Shown: positions 32,733-43,430 of the stretch, one piece after another | Position numbering within the stretch: the stretch's first letter is position 1 | Layout of the letters: each line of letters opens with the position of its first letter | Assembly (NCBI RefSeq): GCF_900108945.1 | Contig: NZ_FNYE01000003.1 | Span: 310,001-374,000, forward strand | Reading direction: 5' to 3' | Length of the DNA: 64,000 bases | Source of the DNA: Paraburkholderia diazotrophica | Lineage (GTDB): Bacteria > Pseudomonadota > Gammaproteobacteria > Burkholderiales > Burkholderiaceae | The notes under the pieces: generated by a model | Database searches by the model: none | Told to the model about the DNA's origin: nothing | Seen by the model: only the letters and a program-made list of their open reading frames with translations | Position numbers and translations under genes: made by a program

Positions 32733-33848
32733 ATGTCTACTTCACCTTCCGTTGCACCGCCGAGCGTCGCCGGCGCCGCGAAACAGACCCGCAGCATTCC
32801 GTGGATGTTGTTAGCGGTGATCGCCGTGATAGTCGTGATCGCGGCGGCGGGATCGTACTGGTTCTTCGTCGGCCGGTTTATCGAAACAACTGACGATGCG
32901 TACGTGGGCGGCGACGTCACCGTGCTTGCGCCGAAGGTGAACGGCTTTGTCACCGATGTGCTGGTGCAGGACAACCAGTACGTGAAAGCAGGGCAGGTGC
33001 TGATCCGCCTCGACGCGCGCGACTACGATGCGCGTCTCGCGCAGGCCGGTGCCGAAGTCGCGAGCGCGCAGGCGTCCGTGACGGAACTCGAAGCGAAGAA
33101 GTCGCTGCAACTCGCGACGATCAACGAGCAATCCGCCGAGGTACGTGCATCGAGCGCCGAGCTTACGCGCAGCGCGTCGGACTCAACGCGCTATCGGCAA
33201 CTGGTGAAGGACGATGCCGTGTCGAACCAGGTCGTCGAGCGCGCGGACGCGGATCTCCTGAAAGCGCGCGCCGCAGTGGACCGCAGCGGCGCAGCGCTGA
33301 TCGCGGCGCAACGTCAGTTGAGCGTGCTCGACGCGCAGATCGGCGATGCGCATGCGCGTGTCGCGACAGCCGAAGCGGCGCAGCGCGTGGCCGCGCTGAA
33401 CGTCGAGTACACGACGATCCGTTCCCCCATCGACGGCTATGTCGGCAATCGCACGGCGCGCGTCGGCGTGCTCGCGAATGTCGGCGTGTCGCTGCTGACG
33501 GTGGTGCCCGCGAGCGGCCTGTGGATCGACGCGAACTTCAAGGAAGACCAGTTGAAGAAGATGAAGGTCGGCGATACCGTCGACGTCGATCTCGATGCGT
33601 CGAGCCATCGCATCGAAGGCACCGTCGAGAGCCTCGCGCCTGCGACGGGCGCGACGTTCAGCGTGCTGCCCGCCGAGAACGCCACCGGCAACTTCACGAA
33701 GATCGTGCAGCGCGTGCCCGTGCGTGTGCGCCTGTCGGTGCCGAAGGAGATGCAGGGCGTGCTGCGACCGGGCCTCTCCGCGACGGTGAAAGTGCATCTG
33801 CGCGGCGACGGCGAGACGGCGCGCGACGCTGCCCGCGCGGCTTCGTAA
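32733..33848 (+). CDS. emrA: HlyD/EmrA-type membrane fusion protein
   Basis: A 371-residue periplasmic adaptor that joins an inner-membrane pump to an outer-membrane channel. One membrane anchor lies near residues 20-45. The lipoyl halves follow (TTDDAYVGGDVTVLAPKVNG and RSPIDGYVGNRTARVGV), separated by a long coiled-coil region (about 105-220). The start ATG at 32733 has no ribosome site and closely follows a possible -10 box. The pump gene begins 22 bp downstream. It is part of an EmrAB-type multidrug export system. Confidence 0.92.
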   Translation: MSTSPSVAPPSVAGAAKQTRSIPWMLLAVIAVIVVIAAAGSYWFFVGRFIETTDDAYVGGDVTVLAPKVNGFVTDVLVQDNQYVKAGQVLIRLDARDYDARLAQAGAEVASAQASVTELEAKKSLQLATINEQSAEVRASSAELTRSASDSTRYRQLVKDDAVSNQVVERADADLLKARAAVDRSGAALIAAQRQLSVLDAQIGDAHARVATAEAAQRVAALNVEYTTIRSPIDGYVGNRTARVGVLANVGVSLLTVVPASGLWIDANFKEDQLKKMKVGDTVDVDLDASSHRIEGTVESLAPATGATFSVLPAENATGNFTKIVQRVPVRVRLSVPKEMQGVLRPGLSATVKVHLRGDGETARDAARAAS

Positions 33849-33870
33849 CTCGACGGATGCAACGCCCATC

Positions 33871-35451
33871 ATGAGCAAGACGACATCCGTTCCGATGAAT
33901 CCCGCCGATCTGCCGACGGGCACCAAAGTCTTCGCGTTCTCGCTGCTGTGCCTCGGCTTCTTCATGGCGACGCTCGATATCCAGATCGTGGCGTCGTCGC
34001 TGAAGGATATCGGCGGCGGACTGTCCGCGAGCCAGGACGAACTCTCCTGGGTGCAGACCTCGTATCTGATCGCCGAGATTCTGGTGATTCCGATGTCGGG
34101 CTGGCTCACGCGCGTGTTCTCGACGCGCTGGGTATTCGCGTTCTCCGCATTCGGCTTCACGCTGACGAGCATGCTGTGCGGCCTCGCATGGGACATCAAC
34201 TCGATGATCCTGTTTCGCGCGCTGCAAGGCGCGCTCGGCGCCGCGATGATTCCCACCGTGTTCACGACGGCATTCGTGCTGTTTCCGGGCAAGCAGCGGC
34301 TGATCGCATCGACGACGATCGGCGCACTCGCGTCACTCGCGCCGACGATTGGCCCGGTGATCGGCGGCTGGATCACCGATCAATGGTCGTGGCACTGGCT
34401 CTTCTATCTGAACCTCGTGCCGGGCGCGCTGGTGACGGTGCTGGTGCCGCGCTTCGTCAACGTCGATCATGCCGATCTGTCGCTGCTCAAGCGCGGCGAC
34501 TATCTTGGCATCCTGCTGATGTCGGGTTTTCTCGGCTGCCTCGAATACGTGCTCGAAGAAGGCCCGCGCAAGAACTGGTTCGGCGATCACGCGATTCTGT
34601 TCTGCACGTGGATTTCCGTGATCTGCGGCTTCCTGTTCCTTGTGCATGCGTTCACCGCGAAGGAGCCAATCGTCGATCTGCGCGCGCTCGCGATCCTCAA
34701 CTTCGGCATCGGCAGTCTGCTGTCGTTCATCACGGGCATCGGGCTTTTCTGCGCAGTGTTCCTCACGCCCGTGTTCCTGTCGCGTGTGCGCGGTTTCGAT
34801 TCGCTGCAGATCGGTGTCGCGCTGCTGTCGGTCGGCTGCTTCCAGTTGATCGCGCTGGCCGCGTACTCGTTTCTGGCGCGCTTCGTCGACATGCGTCTCC
34901 TGATGGTGTTCGGGCTGATCTGTTTCGGCGTCGGCTGTTATCTGTATGTGCCGCTGACGAATCAGTGGGGCTGGCACGAACTGCTGATTCCGCAGGCGCT
35001 GCGCGGCATCGGCCAGCAGTTCTGCGTGCCGCCCATCGTCACGATGGCACTCGGTTCGCTGCCGCCGTCGCGGCTCAAGTCCGCGAGCGGGCTCTTCAAT
35101 CTGATGCGCAATCTGGGTGGAGCAATCGGCATCGCCGTATGCAGCACGATGCTCAACGACCGCCTGAACCTGCATTACGAACGGCTCGACGAACACGTGA
35201 GCGCGGGACGTCCCGTGATCGAAGCGCTGCTGCGCGATCAGGCCGCGCATTTCGCGGCGGTCGGGGGCGATGTGCTGAACGGCGCGGCAGCGGGACTCGG
35301 TGCACTGCACGCACTGTTGATGCGCGAAGCGCTCGTGCTCACGTTCTCCGATACGTTCCTCGCCGTCTCGCTGTGCTTCGTCGTCGGTCTCGCGAGCGTG
35401 CTGTTCTCGCGGCCTTTCGGCAATACCGCGCCGCCGCCCGATGCGCACTGA
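33871..35451 (+). CDS. emrB: DHA2-family MFS multidrug transporter (EmrB type)
   Basis: A 526-residue inner-membrane proton-driven pump with about 14 membrane segments. Family marks are FFMATLDIQIVASSLKDIGG near the first helix, VQTSYLIAEILVIPMSGWL, and the antiporter motif C-like GPVIGGWITDQWSWHWLFY. It pairs with the EmrA-type adaptor and the outer-membrane protein to expel hydrophobic toxic compounds; the drug is unknown. The next gene's ATG is 58 bp past its stop. Confidence 0.93.
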   Translation: MSKTTSVPMNPADLPTGTKVFAFSLLCLGFFMATLDIQIVASSLKDIGGGLSASQDELSWVQTSYLIAEILVIPMSGWLTRVFSTRWVFAFSAFGFTLTSMLCGLAWDINSMILFRALQGALGAAMIPTVFTTAFVLFPGKQRLIASTTIGALASLAPTIGPVIGGWITDQWSWHWLFYLNLVPGALVTVLVPRFVNVDHADLSLLKRGDYLGILLMSGFLGCLEYVLEEGPRKNWFGDHAILFCTWISVICGFLFLVHAFTAKEPIVDLRALAILNFGIGSLLSFITGIGLFCAVFLTPVFLSRVRGFDSLQIGVALLSVGCFQLIALAAYSFLARFVDMRLLMVFGLICFGVGCYLYVPLTNQWGWHELLIPQALRGIGQQFCVPPIVTMALGSLPPSRLKSASGLFNLMRNLGGAIGIAVCSTMLNDRLNLHYERLDEHVSAGRPVIEALLRDQAAHFAAVGGDVLNGAAAGLGALHALLMREALVLTFSDTFLAVSLCFVVGLASVLFSRPFGNTAPPPDAH

Positions 35452-35509
35452 AACGCGCGCAGCTCATTCAACCGCTGCTCATTCAACGATCCCGACTGGA
35501 AAACCCGAC

Positions 35510-36964
35510 ATGAAATCGATCGTAGCCAAAGCGCTCGCCGTTGCTGCCGCGATGACACTCGCCGCGTGCGCCGTGCAGCCCGCGACGCACGCCGATTTGC
35601 CGCTGACCGTGAAGACGGTCGCGCCCGACGCGTGGAGTGTCGATGCGCCCAAAGACACCGTCGATGCCAACGCATGGTGGTCGCAATTCGGCGACCCCAC
35701 GATGCATCGGCTTGTCGATATCGTGCTCGGCGACAACCTCGACGTGAAAGCGGCCGTCGAGCGCGTGAAGCAGGCACAGGACATCACGAAGCAGCAGCGC
35801 GCGGCGCTCGCGCCGCAACTCGACGCAGGCGCGACGGCCGCGTACGAGCGGCAGAACACGCCGCCGCCGCTCGGCTATGTGAAGAAGGCGGGCGTCGGCT
35901 TGACGGCCTCGTGGCAGCCCGACGTATTCGGCGGCGAGCGGCTTGCCGTGCTCGCCGCGCAGGCACAAGCGACGGGACGCCAGTCGGCGCTCAACGAGTT
36001 GCGGCTTGCGCTGGCCGCGAACACGGCGGCTGCGTATATCGACTTGCGCTGGGCGCAGGCGCAATTGCAGATTATCAATGACAACGAGCAGATTCGCAGC
36101 CGCGCGCTGAAGCTCACGCAGGAGCGCCTGCAATACGGGCTGTCGACGCAACTCGACGTCGCGCGTGCGCAGAACCAGTTGCAGGATTTGCAGGCGCAGA
36201 CTCCGAAGATCAGGTCGGACATTCAGCACGACATGAGCCTGATCGCGGTGTACGCGGGACGCACGCCGGAAAGCGTCGGCAGCCTGCTGATCGACGAAGC
36301 GCGGCCGATTCCCGTGCCCGCGCAAAGCGTGCCGCAGACGCTGCCCTCCGAAGCGCTGCTGCGTCGTCCCGATGTTCGCACCGCTTATGCAACCGTCGAG
36401 CAGCGCGCGGCCGAAGTGGGCGTCGCGAGAGCGGACCGCTATCCGAAGTTCCGCTTGAGCTTGAGCGACGGCATTCTTGCGTCGTCGTATCTCGGCATGC
36501 CGACGCTGACCGACAACCTCTTCAGCGCAGCGCTGAGCGCGACGAGCCCGATCTTCAACGCGGGCCGCATCACCGCGCACATCGACGAAAACGAAAGCCG
36601 CATGCGTGAATCGCAGCTTGGCTTGCAGCAGACGATGCTGAACGCGCTGAAGGATATCGAGGACACGCGCAGCGATCTCGTCAACGGCGATGCGCAGGTC
36701 GCGAAGCTCGCCGGCGCGCTCGATGCATCCGGTCATGCGCTGCGGCTGTCGAATGAACTGTACAAGGGGGGCGCGTCGAGCTTTCTCGATGTGCTCGCGG
36801 CGCAGGAGGCGTATCTGCGTGACGCCGAATCGTTGAATCAGGCGAAGCGCGAGCATGCGCAGGCGGCCGTCGCGCTGTACCGCTCGCTGGGTGGCGGCTG
36901 GGACGCGCCCGCCGATGGCGATATCGCGAAGACGCGGCCTTCGACGGACGTGGCCGCCAACTGA
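35510..36964 (+). CDS. Outer-membrane efflux lipoprotein (NodT/OprM family)
   Basis: A 484-residue TolC-like outer-membrane channel. It begins with a lipoprotein signal ending in LAAC (MTLAAC), so Cys20 should be acylated. The two repeats of the channel fold are visible (LVDIVLGDNLDVKAAVERV; LRRPDVRTAYATVEQRAAE). The C-terminus ends YRSLGGGWDAP, typical of the NodT group. The frame is open from 35441, but the ATG at 35510 gives the signal. It completes the tripartite pump with the EmrA and EmrB proteins. Confidence 0.93.
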   Translation: MKSIVAKALAVAAAMTLAACAVQPATHADLPLTVKTVAPDAWSVDAPKDTVDANAWWSQFGDPTMHRLVDIVLGDNLDVKAAVERVKQAQDITKQQRAALAPQLDAGATAAYERQNTPPPLGYVKKAGVGLTASWQPDVFGGERLAVLAAQAQATGRQSALNELRLALAANTAAAYIDLRWAQAQLQIINDNEQIRSRALKLTQERLQYGLSTQLDVARAQNQLQDLQAQTPKIRSDIQHDMSLIAVYAGRTPESVGSLLIDEARPIPVPAQSVPQTLPSEALLRRPDVRTAYATVEQRAAEVGVARADRYPKFRLSLSDGILASSYLGMPTLTDNLFSAALSATSPIFNAGRITAHIDENESRMRESQLGLQQTMLNALKDIEDTRSDLVNGDAQVAKLAGALDASGHALRLSNELYKGGASSFLDVLAAQEAYLRDAESLNQAKREHAQAAVALYRSLGGGWDAPADGDIAKTRPSTDVAAN

Positions 36965-37031
36965 AGCCTTCAACGAAGCGCCTCGTTCACGCGAGGCATC
37001 GAAGTGCAGTAGTTCAACTTGAGGAATAGCG

Positions 37032-38216
37032 ATGAATGCACGCGATGTAGTGATTGCCCATCCCGTCCGCACGCCGATCGGCGCGTTCGGCGGGTCGTTG
37101 AAAGAAGTCCCCGCGACGCGGCTCGGCGCTATTGCCGTGCGCGAGACGCTGCGGCGTGGCGGGATCGACGCGAAGACGTTGTCGTCGGTGGTGATGGGCA
37201 ACGTGATCCAGGCAGGCAACAAGATGAACCCCGCGCGGCAGGCGTCGATCGGCGGCGGCGTGCCCGTGTCGGTGCCCGCGCTGACGGTGAACCGCGTGTG
37301 CGGATCGGGCGCGCAGGCGATCGTATCGGCCGCGCAGGAGATCGCACTCGGGCTGGGCGACGTGGCTGTCGCGGGCGGCATGGAGAACATGGACCGCGCG
37401 CCATATCTGCTCGAAAGCGGCCGCTGGGGCAGCCGCATGGGCAACGCGCAGGTGCACGACAGCATGCTGCGCGATGGGCTCGTCGATGCGTTCTCGAACG
37501 AGCACTCGGGCTGGCACACGGAAGACCTCGTGAAGAAAGCCGAGTTGACGCGCGCCGCGCAGGACGAATGGGCGGCGCGTTCGCAACAGCGCTTCGTGGC
37601 CGCGCAGGAACGCGGCGCATTCGACGCGGAACTCGTTGCCGTCGAAATCGAAGGACGCAAGGGCACCGTGCAGTTCGCACGCGACGAGCAGCCGCGCGCC
37701 GACACGACGGTCCAAACGCTCGCGAAGCTGCGCCCCGCGTTTCGTCCCGATGGCACGATCACGGCGGGCAATGCGCCCGGCCTCAATAGCGGCGCGGCGG
37801 CGATGATCGTCGCGGGACGCGACTATGCGGACGCGCATGGCATCGAAGCGTCGGCGCGGCTCGCCGCGTTCGGCATCGCGGCCGTCGAGCCCGGCATGTT
37901 CGGACTCGGCCCCGTGCCCGCCGTGCAGATCGCGCTGGAACGCGCAGGCTGGAAGCTCGGCGATGTCGATCGCGTCGAGATCAACGAGGCGTTCGCGGCC
38001 GTGCCGCTCGCGGTCGCGCAAAAGCTCGGGCTCGCGCACGACATCATCAACGTCGAAGGCGGCGCGATCGCGCATGGCCATCCGATCGGCGCAACGGGCG
38101 CCGTTCTCACGACGCGCCTCATCCATTCGATGCGCCGCGATGGGTTGAAGCGCGGCATCGTTACGCTGTGCATCGGCGGTGGGCAGGGCATTGCGCTCGC
38201 GATTGAAATCGTTTGA
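37032..38216 (+). CDS. Acetyl-CoA acetyltransferase (thiolase)
   Basis: A 394-residue thiolase that joins or splits acetyl-CoA and acyl-CoA units. Cys90 (NRVCGSGAQA) is the acyl-accepting residue, His348 (AHGHPIGATG) and Cys380 (CIGGGQG) complete the active site, and the length is normal. A GAGGA site precedes the ATG by about 6 bases. Whether it acts in PHA synthesis, fatty-acid breakdown or elsewhere is not shown here; the next gene on the same strand is a ketopantoate reductase-like gene 157 bp away. Confidence 0.93.
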   Translation: MNARDVVIAHPVRTPIGAFGGSLKEVPATRLGAIAVRETLRRGGIDAKTLSSVVMGNVIQAGNKMNPARQASIGGGVPVSVPALTVNRVCGSGAQAIVSAAQEIALGLGDVAVAGGMENMDRAPYLLESGRWGSRMGNAQVHDSMLRDGLVDAFSNEHSGWHTEDLVKKAELTRAAQDEWAARSQQRFVAAQERGAFDAELVAVEIEGRKGTVQFARDEQPRADTTVQTLAKLRPAFRPDGTITAGNAPGLNSGAAAMIVAGRDYADAHGIEASARLAAFGIAAVEPGMFGLGPVPAVQIALERAGWKLGDVDRVEINEAFAAVPLAVAQKLGLAHDIINVEGGAIAHGHPIGATGAVLTTRLIHSMRRDGLKRGIVTLCIGGGQGIALAIEIV

Positions 38217-38373
38217 CGTGCGGTTGGTCGGCATGTGAGGACTCGCGGCGGGTTGGGCAAGCCCGCTGCGGTCCGCGAAGATTTACGACATACTGCATAT
38301 GCACAGACATCGCACGCGACCGCATGAAGCCGCGCGCGATGCCCACGAACGGAAGATGACCCAAGGAGGAGCA

Positions 38374-39309
38374 ATGCGAATTCTCGTAGTCGGCGCGGGT
38401 GCTACAGGTGGATATTTCGGCGGCCGTCTTGCACAGGCGGGCCGCGACGTCACGTTTCTCGTGCGTGCGAAGCGCGCAGAAGAACTGCAACGCTCGGGGC
38501 TCGTCATCAGAAGTCCGCGCGGGGATGTGACGTTGCGCGACGCGAAGACCGTGCTCGCGGATCAGATCAGCGAGCCGTATGATCTCGTGCTGCTGAGCTG
38601 CAAGGCCTACAGCCTCGACGATGCAATCGAATCGTTCGCGCCCGCCGTCGGCGAAGCGACGATGATCCTGCCCGTGCTGAACGGCATGCATCACATCGAT
38701 GTGCTGAAAGAGAAGTTCGGCGCATCGAAAGTATTGGGCGGCCAGTGCGTGATCGCCGCAACGCTCAATCGCGAGCGCGAAATCGTGCATTTGAACGACA
38801 TGCATTCGATCGGCTTCGGCGAACTCGGCGGCGGCATCAGCGAGCGCGTGCGCGCGATCGCGTCGACGTTCGAAGGCGCGGGCTTCGATTCGGCGGCGGC
38901 CGACAACATCCTTCAGCAGATGTGGGAGAAGTGGGTATTCCTCGCGACGCTTGCGGCCACCACCTGTCTGCATCGCGCCGCCATCGGCGACATTCTGAAA
39001 ACGCCGGATGGGCGGCGCGTGATCGAAGGCATGTTGGGAGAATGCAAGGCCGTCGCGGCGTCGAACGGGTATCCGCTCGGCGACGCATCCAATGCCCGCG
39101 CGCAGACGATTCTCTTTGCCGAGGGCTCGCCGTTGACGGCATCGATGCTGCGCGATATCGAAGGGCAGTCGCGCATCGAGGCGGATCATATCGTCGGCGA
39201 TCTGATCGCGCGCGGCGGCGATGCGCAACAACGCGCGCTGTCGTTGCTGCGCGTCGCGTACAGCCATCTGAAAGCATACGAGGCGCGGCAGGCGCGGCAA
39301 TCGGCTTAG
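38374..39309 (+). CDS. 2-dehydropantoate 2-reductase (ApbA/PanE family)
   Basis: A 311-residue NADP-dependent reductase. The Rossmann motif VVGAGATGGYFGG is at 5-17, NGMHHIDVLKEKFG near 107-120, and the C-terminal catalytic region has EKWVFLATLAATTCLHRAAIG. Family members make pantoate for coenzyme A, but several paralogues act on other 2-oxo acids. AAGGAGGA (38363-38370) directly precedes the ATG; earlier in-frame starts are rejected. TGCATATGCA (38293-38302), similar to the MarR operator core, lies upstream. Confidence 0.9.
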   Translation: MRILVVGAGATGGYFGGRLAQAGRDVTFLVRAKRAEELQRSGLVIRSPRGDVTLRDAKTVLADQISEPYDLVLLSCKAYSLDDAIESFAPAVGEATMILPVLNGMHHIDVLKEKFGASKVLGGQCVIAATLNREREIVHLNDMHSIGFGELGGGISERVRAIASTFEGAGFDSAAADNILQQMWEKWVFLATLAATTCLHRAAIGDILKTPDGRRVIEGMLGECKAVAASNGYPLGDASNARAQTILFAEGSPLTASMLRDIEGQSRIEADHIVGDLIARGGDAQQRALSLLRVAYSHLKAYEARQARQSA

Positions 39310-39380
39310 GCCGCGAATGCAGGGCGATGCGTTCGGAAGCTGACGTAGAATCGACGGCACTGACTCACGCGAGGTGGATC

Positions 39381-39680
39381 ATGCCCACTCCTCAAGGATC
39401 GGTGCCCGCCCTCTGCACGGCTTCCGCGACGATGTTCTCGATCGGGATCATCTTTCTCGGCTACTGGGGCCTGCAGGAAGCAGGCGACTGGACGCTCGCC
39501 GACAAGTTCGTCGCGGGAATCGCGATACTAGGCTTTGCGTTTCTCGGGCTCGTGCCGTGGATGGCGACGAGTCCCGTCGAACCGGAAACGAGTGACGCGA
39601 AAATTCGCATCGCGCGCGTGATGTTTCTAACGGGCGTGATCGCAGTGTGGCTGGCGATCGTGGTGTCCGTTATCTTCTGA
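39381..39680 (+). CDS. Small inner-membrane protein of unknown function
   Basis: A 99-residue protein with about three membrane segments (residues 16-32, 44-62 and 80-98). It carries no motif I recognise. GAGGTGG lies just before the ATG and the codons end mostly in G/C, so it is a real gene. A longer frame upstream is only an artefact of overlap with the reductase gene. Confidence 0.7.
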   Translation: MPTPQGSVPALCTASATMFSIGIIFLGYWGLQEAGDWTLADKFVAGIAILGFAFLGLVPWMATSPVEPETSDAKIRIARVMFLTGVIAVWLAIVVSVIF

Positions 39681-39759
39681 ACATTGATGCGGTCCGTTCT
39701 TGCGCTTGCAGGCAATCGAATGGCGATGCCCGCAAGCATGAACAGCATCGACGCTCCGC

Positions 39760-41277
39760 TTAGAACACCTTCACCGGCACATTCACGACAAGCCGGTACT
39801 CCATGTTGTCCGGGTCCGAGTAATGCGCGGTCGACTTGTGATACATCGCGATGAACGTGATCTTCGTGTCCTTGAAGCGGCCGCTTTGCAGCGTATAGCT
39901 TGGAATAAAGCCGATTTCATGGTGCGTGCCGTGCACGAACTCGCCATTTCGCGTGTACGGGCCGATCGCATTGGAAGCCGCGCCGGCCGACGCATCGGCG
40001 CCCCAACCCGTCACACCCCATACCATCGCCTTGAAGCCGGGCAGACCCGCATACTTGCCATCGAACGTGTACCGCAACTGAAATGACTTCTCGTGCGGCG
40101 CGTTGTAGTCCACGTCCATCGAGTTCACGAGATAAATGCCGTTGGTCTCGTTCACATAGTCGAAGAACTGGTCGCCGAGAATCTGCTGATAGCCGAGCAG
40201 CACCTGATGCGGACCATGCTGCGCCGACAGCGACAGGCTGTACGCATTGTTGTTGATATGCCCTTGCAGCGCGGAACCCATTTGATGCGTCGAGTAGATG
40301 TTCGCGAGGCCCGCCCACTTGACGCTGTTCACGTCGCCGATCGAATGTGAGATCGACGCGTAGAACTGATTCCACACGTCTTCCGCCTGGTCCGCGTACA
40401 GCGTGACCGTGCCGTTCGGCGAATAGTCCCAGTTGCCGCCGAAGTACGAGAGGCGCTTGAACGTCGTGCCGCCATACGACGTGTTCATATCGGTCAGGTT
40501 CGTGTGGCCGCGCGCGTCGACCTTCGTGAAGCTGCCCGCCTGCAATGTGACGTTGTGAATGTCATTGCTCACGGCCGATATGCCGAGGAACGTCGGCGGC
40601 AACGAGCGGTTGTCGTGCGGTTCAAGGAACGGATTGTTGTCGACGATCTGCAAGCCGTACTTGACGACCGTCTCGGAGATGCGCCCCTTGATGTCGTACA
40701 TGCCCGGATACGCCCACGCGAGCTGATCGGAGCCGCCGCCGCCTTTGCGCACATGCACCATGTTGCCCGCGCCATTACCACCGTCGAGCTTCAACGCGGC
40801 GAACAGCGACGCATCGACGCCAAGACCGACGAGCCCTCGCGTATAGCCGGATTCGAAGTTCGCCTGCATGCCTTGAACCCACGCGTGACGATGCGGCCCG
40901 CCTTCGTTGTCGAAATGGTCGGCGTAGTTGCGGAACAGCAGATTCAGATGGCTATCGGCGACGAGGCCCTTGCTCTTCGCCTGGCTCGACAACTGCTCGG
41001 GCGGCGTGACGGCCTGGGTGGCTTCGGCATTGATGACGGCGTTGTTCGTTTCGGGCGTCGCTTGAGCGAGCGTCGTGGCCGCCGGTTTGGCCTTCGCTTG
41101 CGGCGCGGGCGCAGCCTGCGCTGCGGTTTGCGGTGTGGTCTGCGCCACGGCTGCGCTTGCAGCGGCGGGAATGGCCGCGTCATCGGCGAGCGCGCTCGTC
41201 GCCATCGTCAATGCGGGCAGGCCGATTGCCAGCAGCGCGAGTGTCGAGGCTGCTGATGTGGTTCGTTGGGTTGTCAT
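39760..41277 (-). CDS. OprD-family outer-membrane porin
   Basis: A 505-residue porin: a signal peptide (about 1-32, cleaving near ALA-DD), an Ala/Pro/Gln-rich linker (about 33-85) longer than usual, then the OprD barrel (LVADSHLNLLFRNYADHF; QANFESGYTRGLVGLGVDAS; LGISAVSNDIHNVTLQAGSF; NVPVKVF at the C-terminus, ending in Phe). OprD channels pass basic amino acids, peptides or small acids. It lies 155 bp downstream of oppF on the same strand, which suits a peptide-uptake role, by position only. Confidence 0.9.
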   Translation of the reverse strand: MTTQRTTSAASTLALLAIGLPALTMATSALADDAAIPAAASAAVAQTTPQTAAQAAPAPQAKAKPAATTLAQATPETNNAVINAEATQAVTPPEQLSSQAKSKGLVADSHLNLLFRNYADHFDNEGGPHRHAWVQGMQANFESGYTRGLVGLGVDASLFAALKLDGGNGAGNMVHVRKGGGGSDQLAWAYPGMYDIKGRISETVVKYGLQIVDNNPFLEPHDNRSLPPTFLGISAVSNDIHNVTLQAGSFTKVDARGHTNLTDMNTSYGGTTFKRLSYFGGNWDYSPNGTVTLYADQAEDVWNQFYASISHSIGDVNSVKWAGLANIYSTHQMGSALQGHINNNAYSLSLSAQHGPHQVLLGYQQILGDQFFDYVNETNGIYLVNSMDVDYNAPHEKSFQLRYTFDGKYAGLPGFKAMVWGVTGWGADASAGAASNAIGPYTRNGEFVHGTHHEIGFIPSYTLQSGRFKDTKITFIAMYHKSTAHYSDPDNMEYRLVVNVPVKVF

Positions 41278-41432
41278 TGAAACTCCAGCTTTTTTCTAGT
41301 TGATTGAACAGTGGCGCGGCGGTCGGCCGAACCACGCTTTCGCCCGTTTCCACCGTCGCGGAAACGAACGCCTCCCTTGACGCAGCGGCTGGCTGCGTCG
41401 TGGATTCGGGTCTCGTCGATATGAGCCGGCTG

Positions 41433-42427
<995 letters not shown>

Positions 42428-42431
<4 letters not shown>

Positions 42432-43417
42432 AGCACCTCCGCGATGATCTGGACGGGACGATGGCATGCGCGCAACGCACGCGCTTCATCGCCGATGGGT
42501 TCGAGCGCGGGACGTGTCGCGCTGCACGCGTCCTCGGCGAACGTGCAGCGCGGCGCAAACGCGCAACCCTGCGACGCTTCGCCCGGCAGCGGCGGATTGC
42601 CCGCAATGGTCTGCAGCGGCTGATCGTCTTCGTCGGTGAGGCGCGGCAGCGCGTTCAGCAAGCCGATCGTGTACGGATGCGTCGCCGCGGCGAACAACCG
42701 TTGCGCGGGCGCCTGCTCGACCGTCTGGCCCGCGTACATCACCATCACGTCGTCGCACAGGCCCGCAACCACGCCCATGTCGTGCGTGATCAAAATGATT
42801 GCGGTGCCGCGCTCGCGGTTCAGCTCGCGCAGCAGCTCGATGATCTGCGCCTGGACGGTGACGTCGAGTGCCGTCGTCGGCTCGTCGGCGATCAGGATTT
42901 CGGGCTCGGACAACAGCGCCATCGCGATCATCACGCGCTGCCGCATGCCGCCCGAAAACTCATGCGGATACATGCCGATGCGGCGCGCGGCATCGGGAAT
43001 ACGCACGCGTTCGAGCGCTTCGATTGCGCGCGCTTTCGCTTCGCGGCGCGACAGCTTGCGATGCAGTTGCAGCGTCTCCGTCATCTGCCGCTCGATCGTG
43101 AGGAACGGATTGAGCGACGTCATCGGGTCCTGGAAGATCATGCCGATGCGGTCGCCGCGAATGCGGTTGAGCGCGGCTTCGTTCATCGTCAGCAGGTTTG
43201 CGCCGTCGTACAGCGCTTCGCCGCTGACCTTGCCGTTCTTCGCGAGCAGCCCGAGCAGCGCCATCACCGTCTGGCTCTTGCCCGAGCCCGATTCGCCGAC
43301 GATGCCGAGCGTCCTGCCTTTGTCGAGCGAGAACGACACGCGCTGCACGGCGTCCACGGGCGCGCCGTCGCGGCGCGAGAAGCGCACGCTCAGGTTGTTT
43401 ACTTCGAGTAGTGCCAT
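42428..43417 (-). CDS. oppD: Peptide ABC transporter ATP-binding protein OppD/DppD
   Basis: A 329-residue ATPase with Walker A (GESGSGKSQ), signature (FSGGMRQRVMIAMAL), Walker B (ILIADEPTTALD) and the OppD-type end (GCAFAPRCTFAEDAC). The ATG at 43417 lies 14 bases ahead of the oppC stop; an ATG at 43468 would overlap oppC further. It forms the ATPase dimer with OppF. Confidence 0.93.
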
Positions 43418-43430
43418 CGTGCGTGTCCTC

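Noticed and set aside
38293..38302. TGCATATGCA before the ketopantoate reductase gene as a fourth MarR operator
   Set aside because: It matches only the core of GTGCATAYGCAC and lacks the outer G/C pair, so I did not count it.
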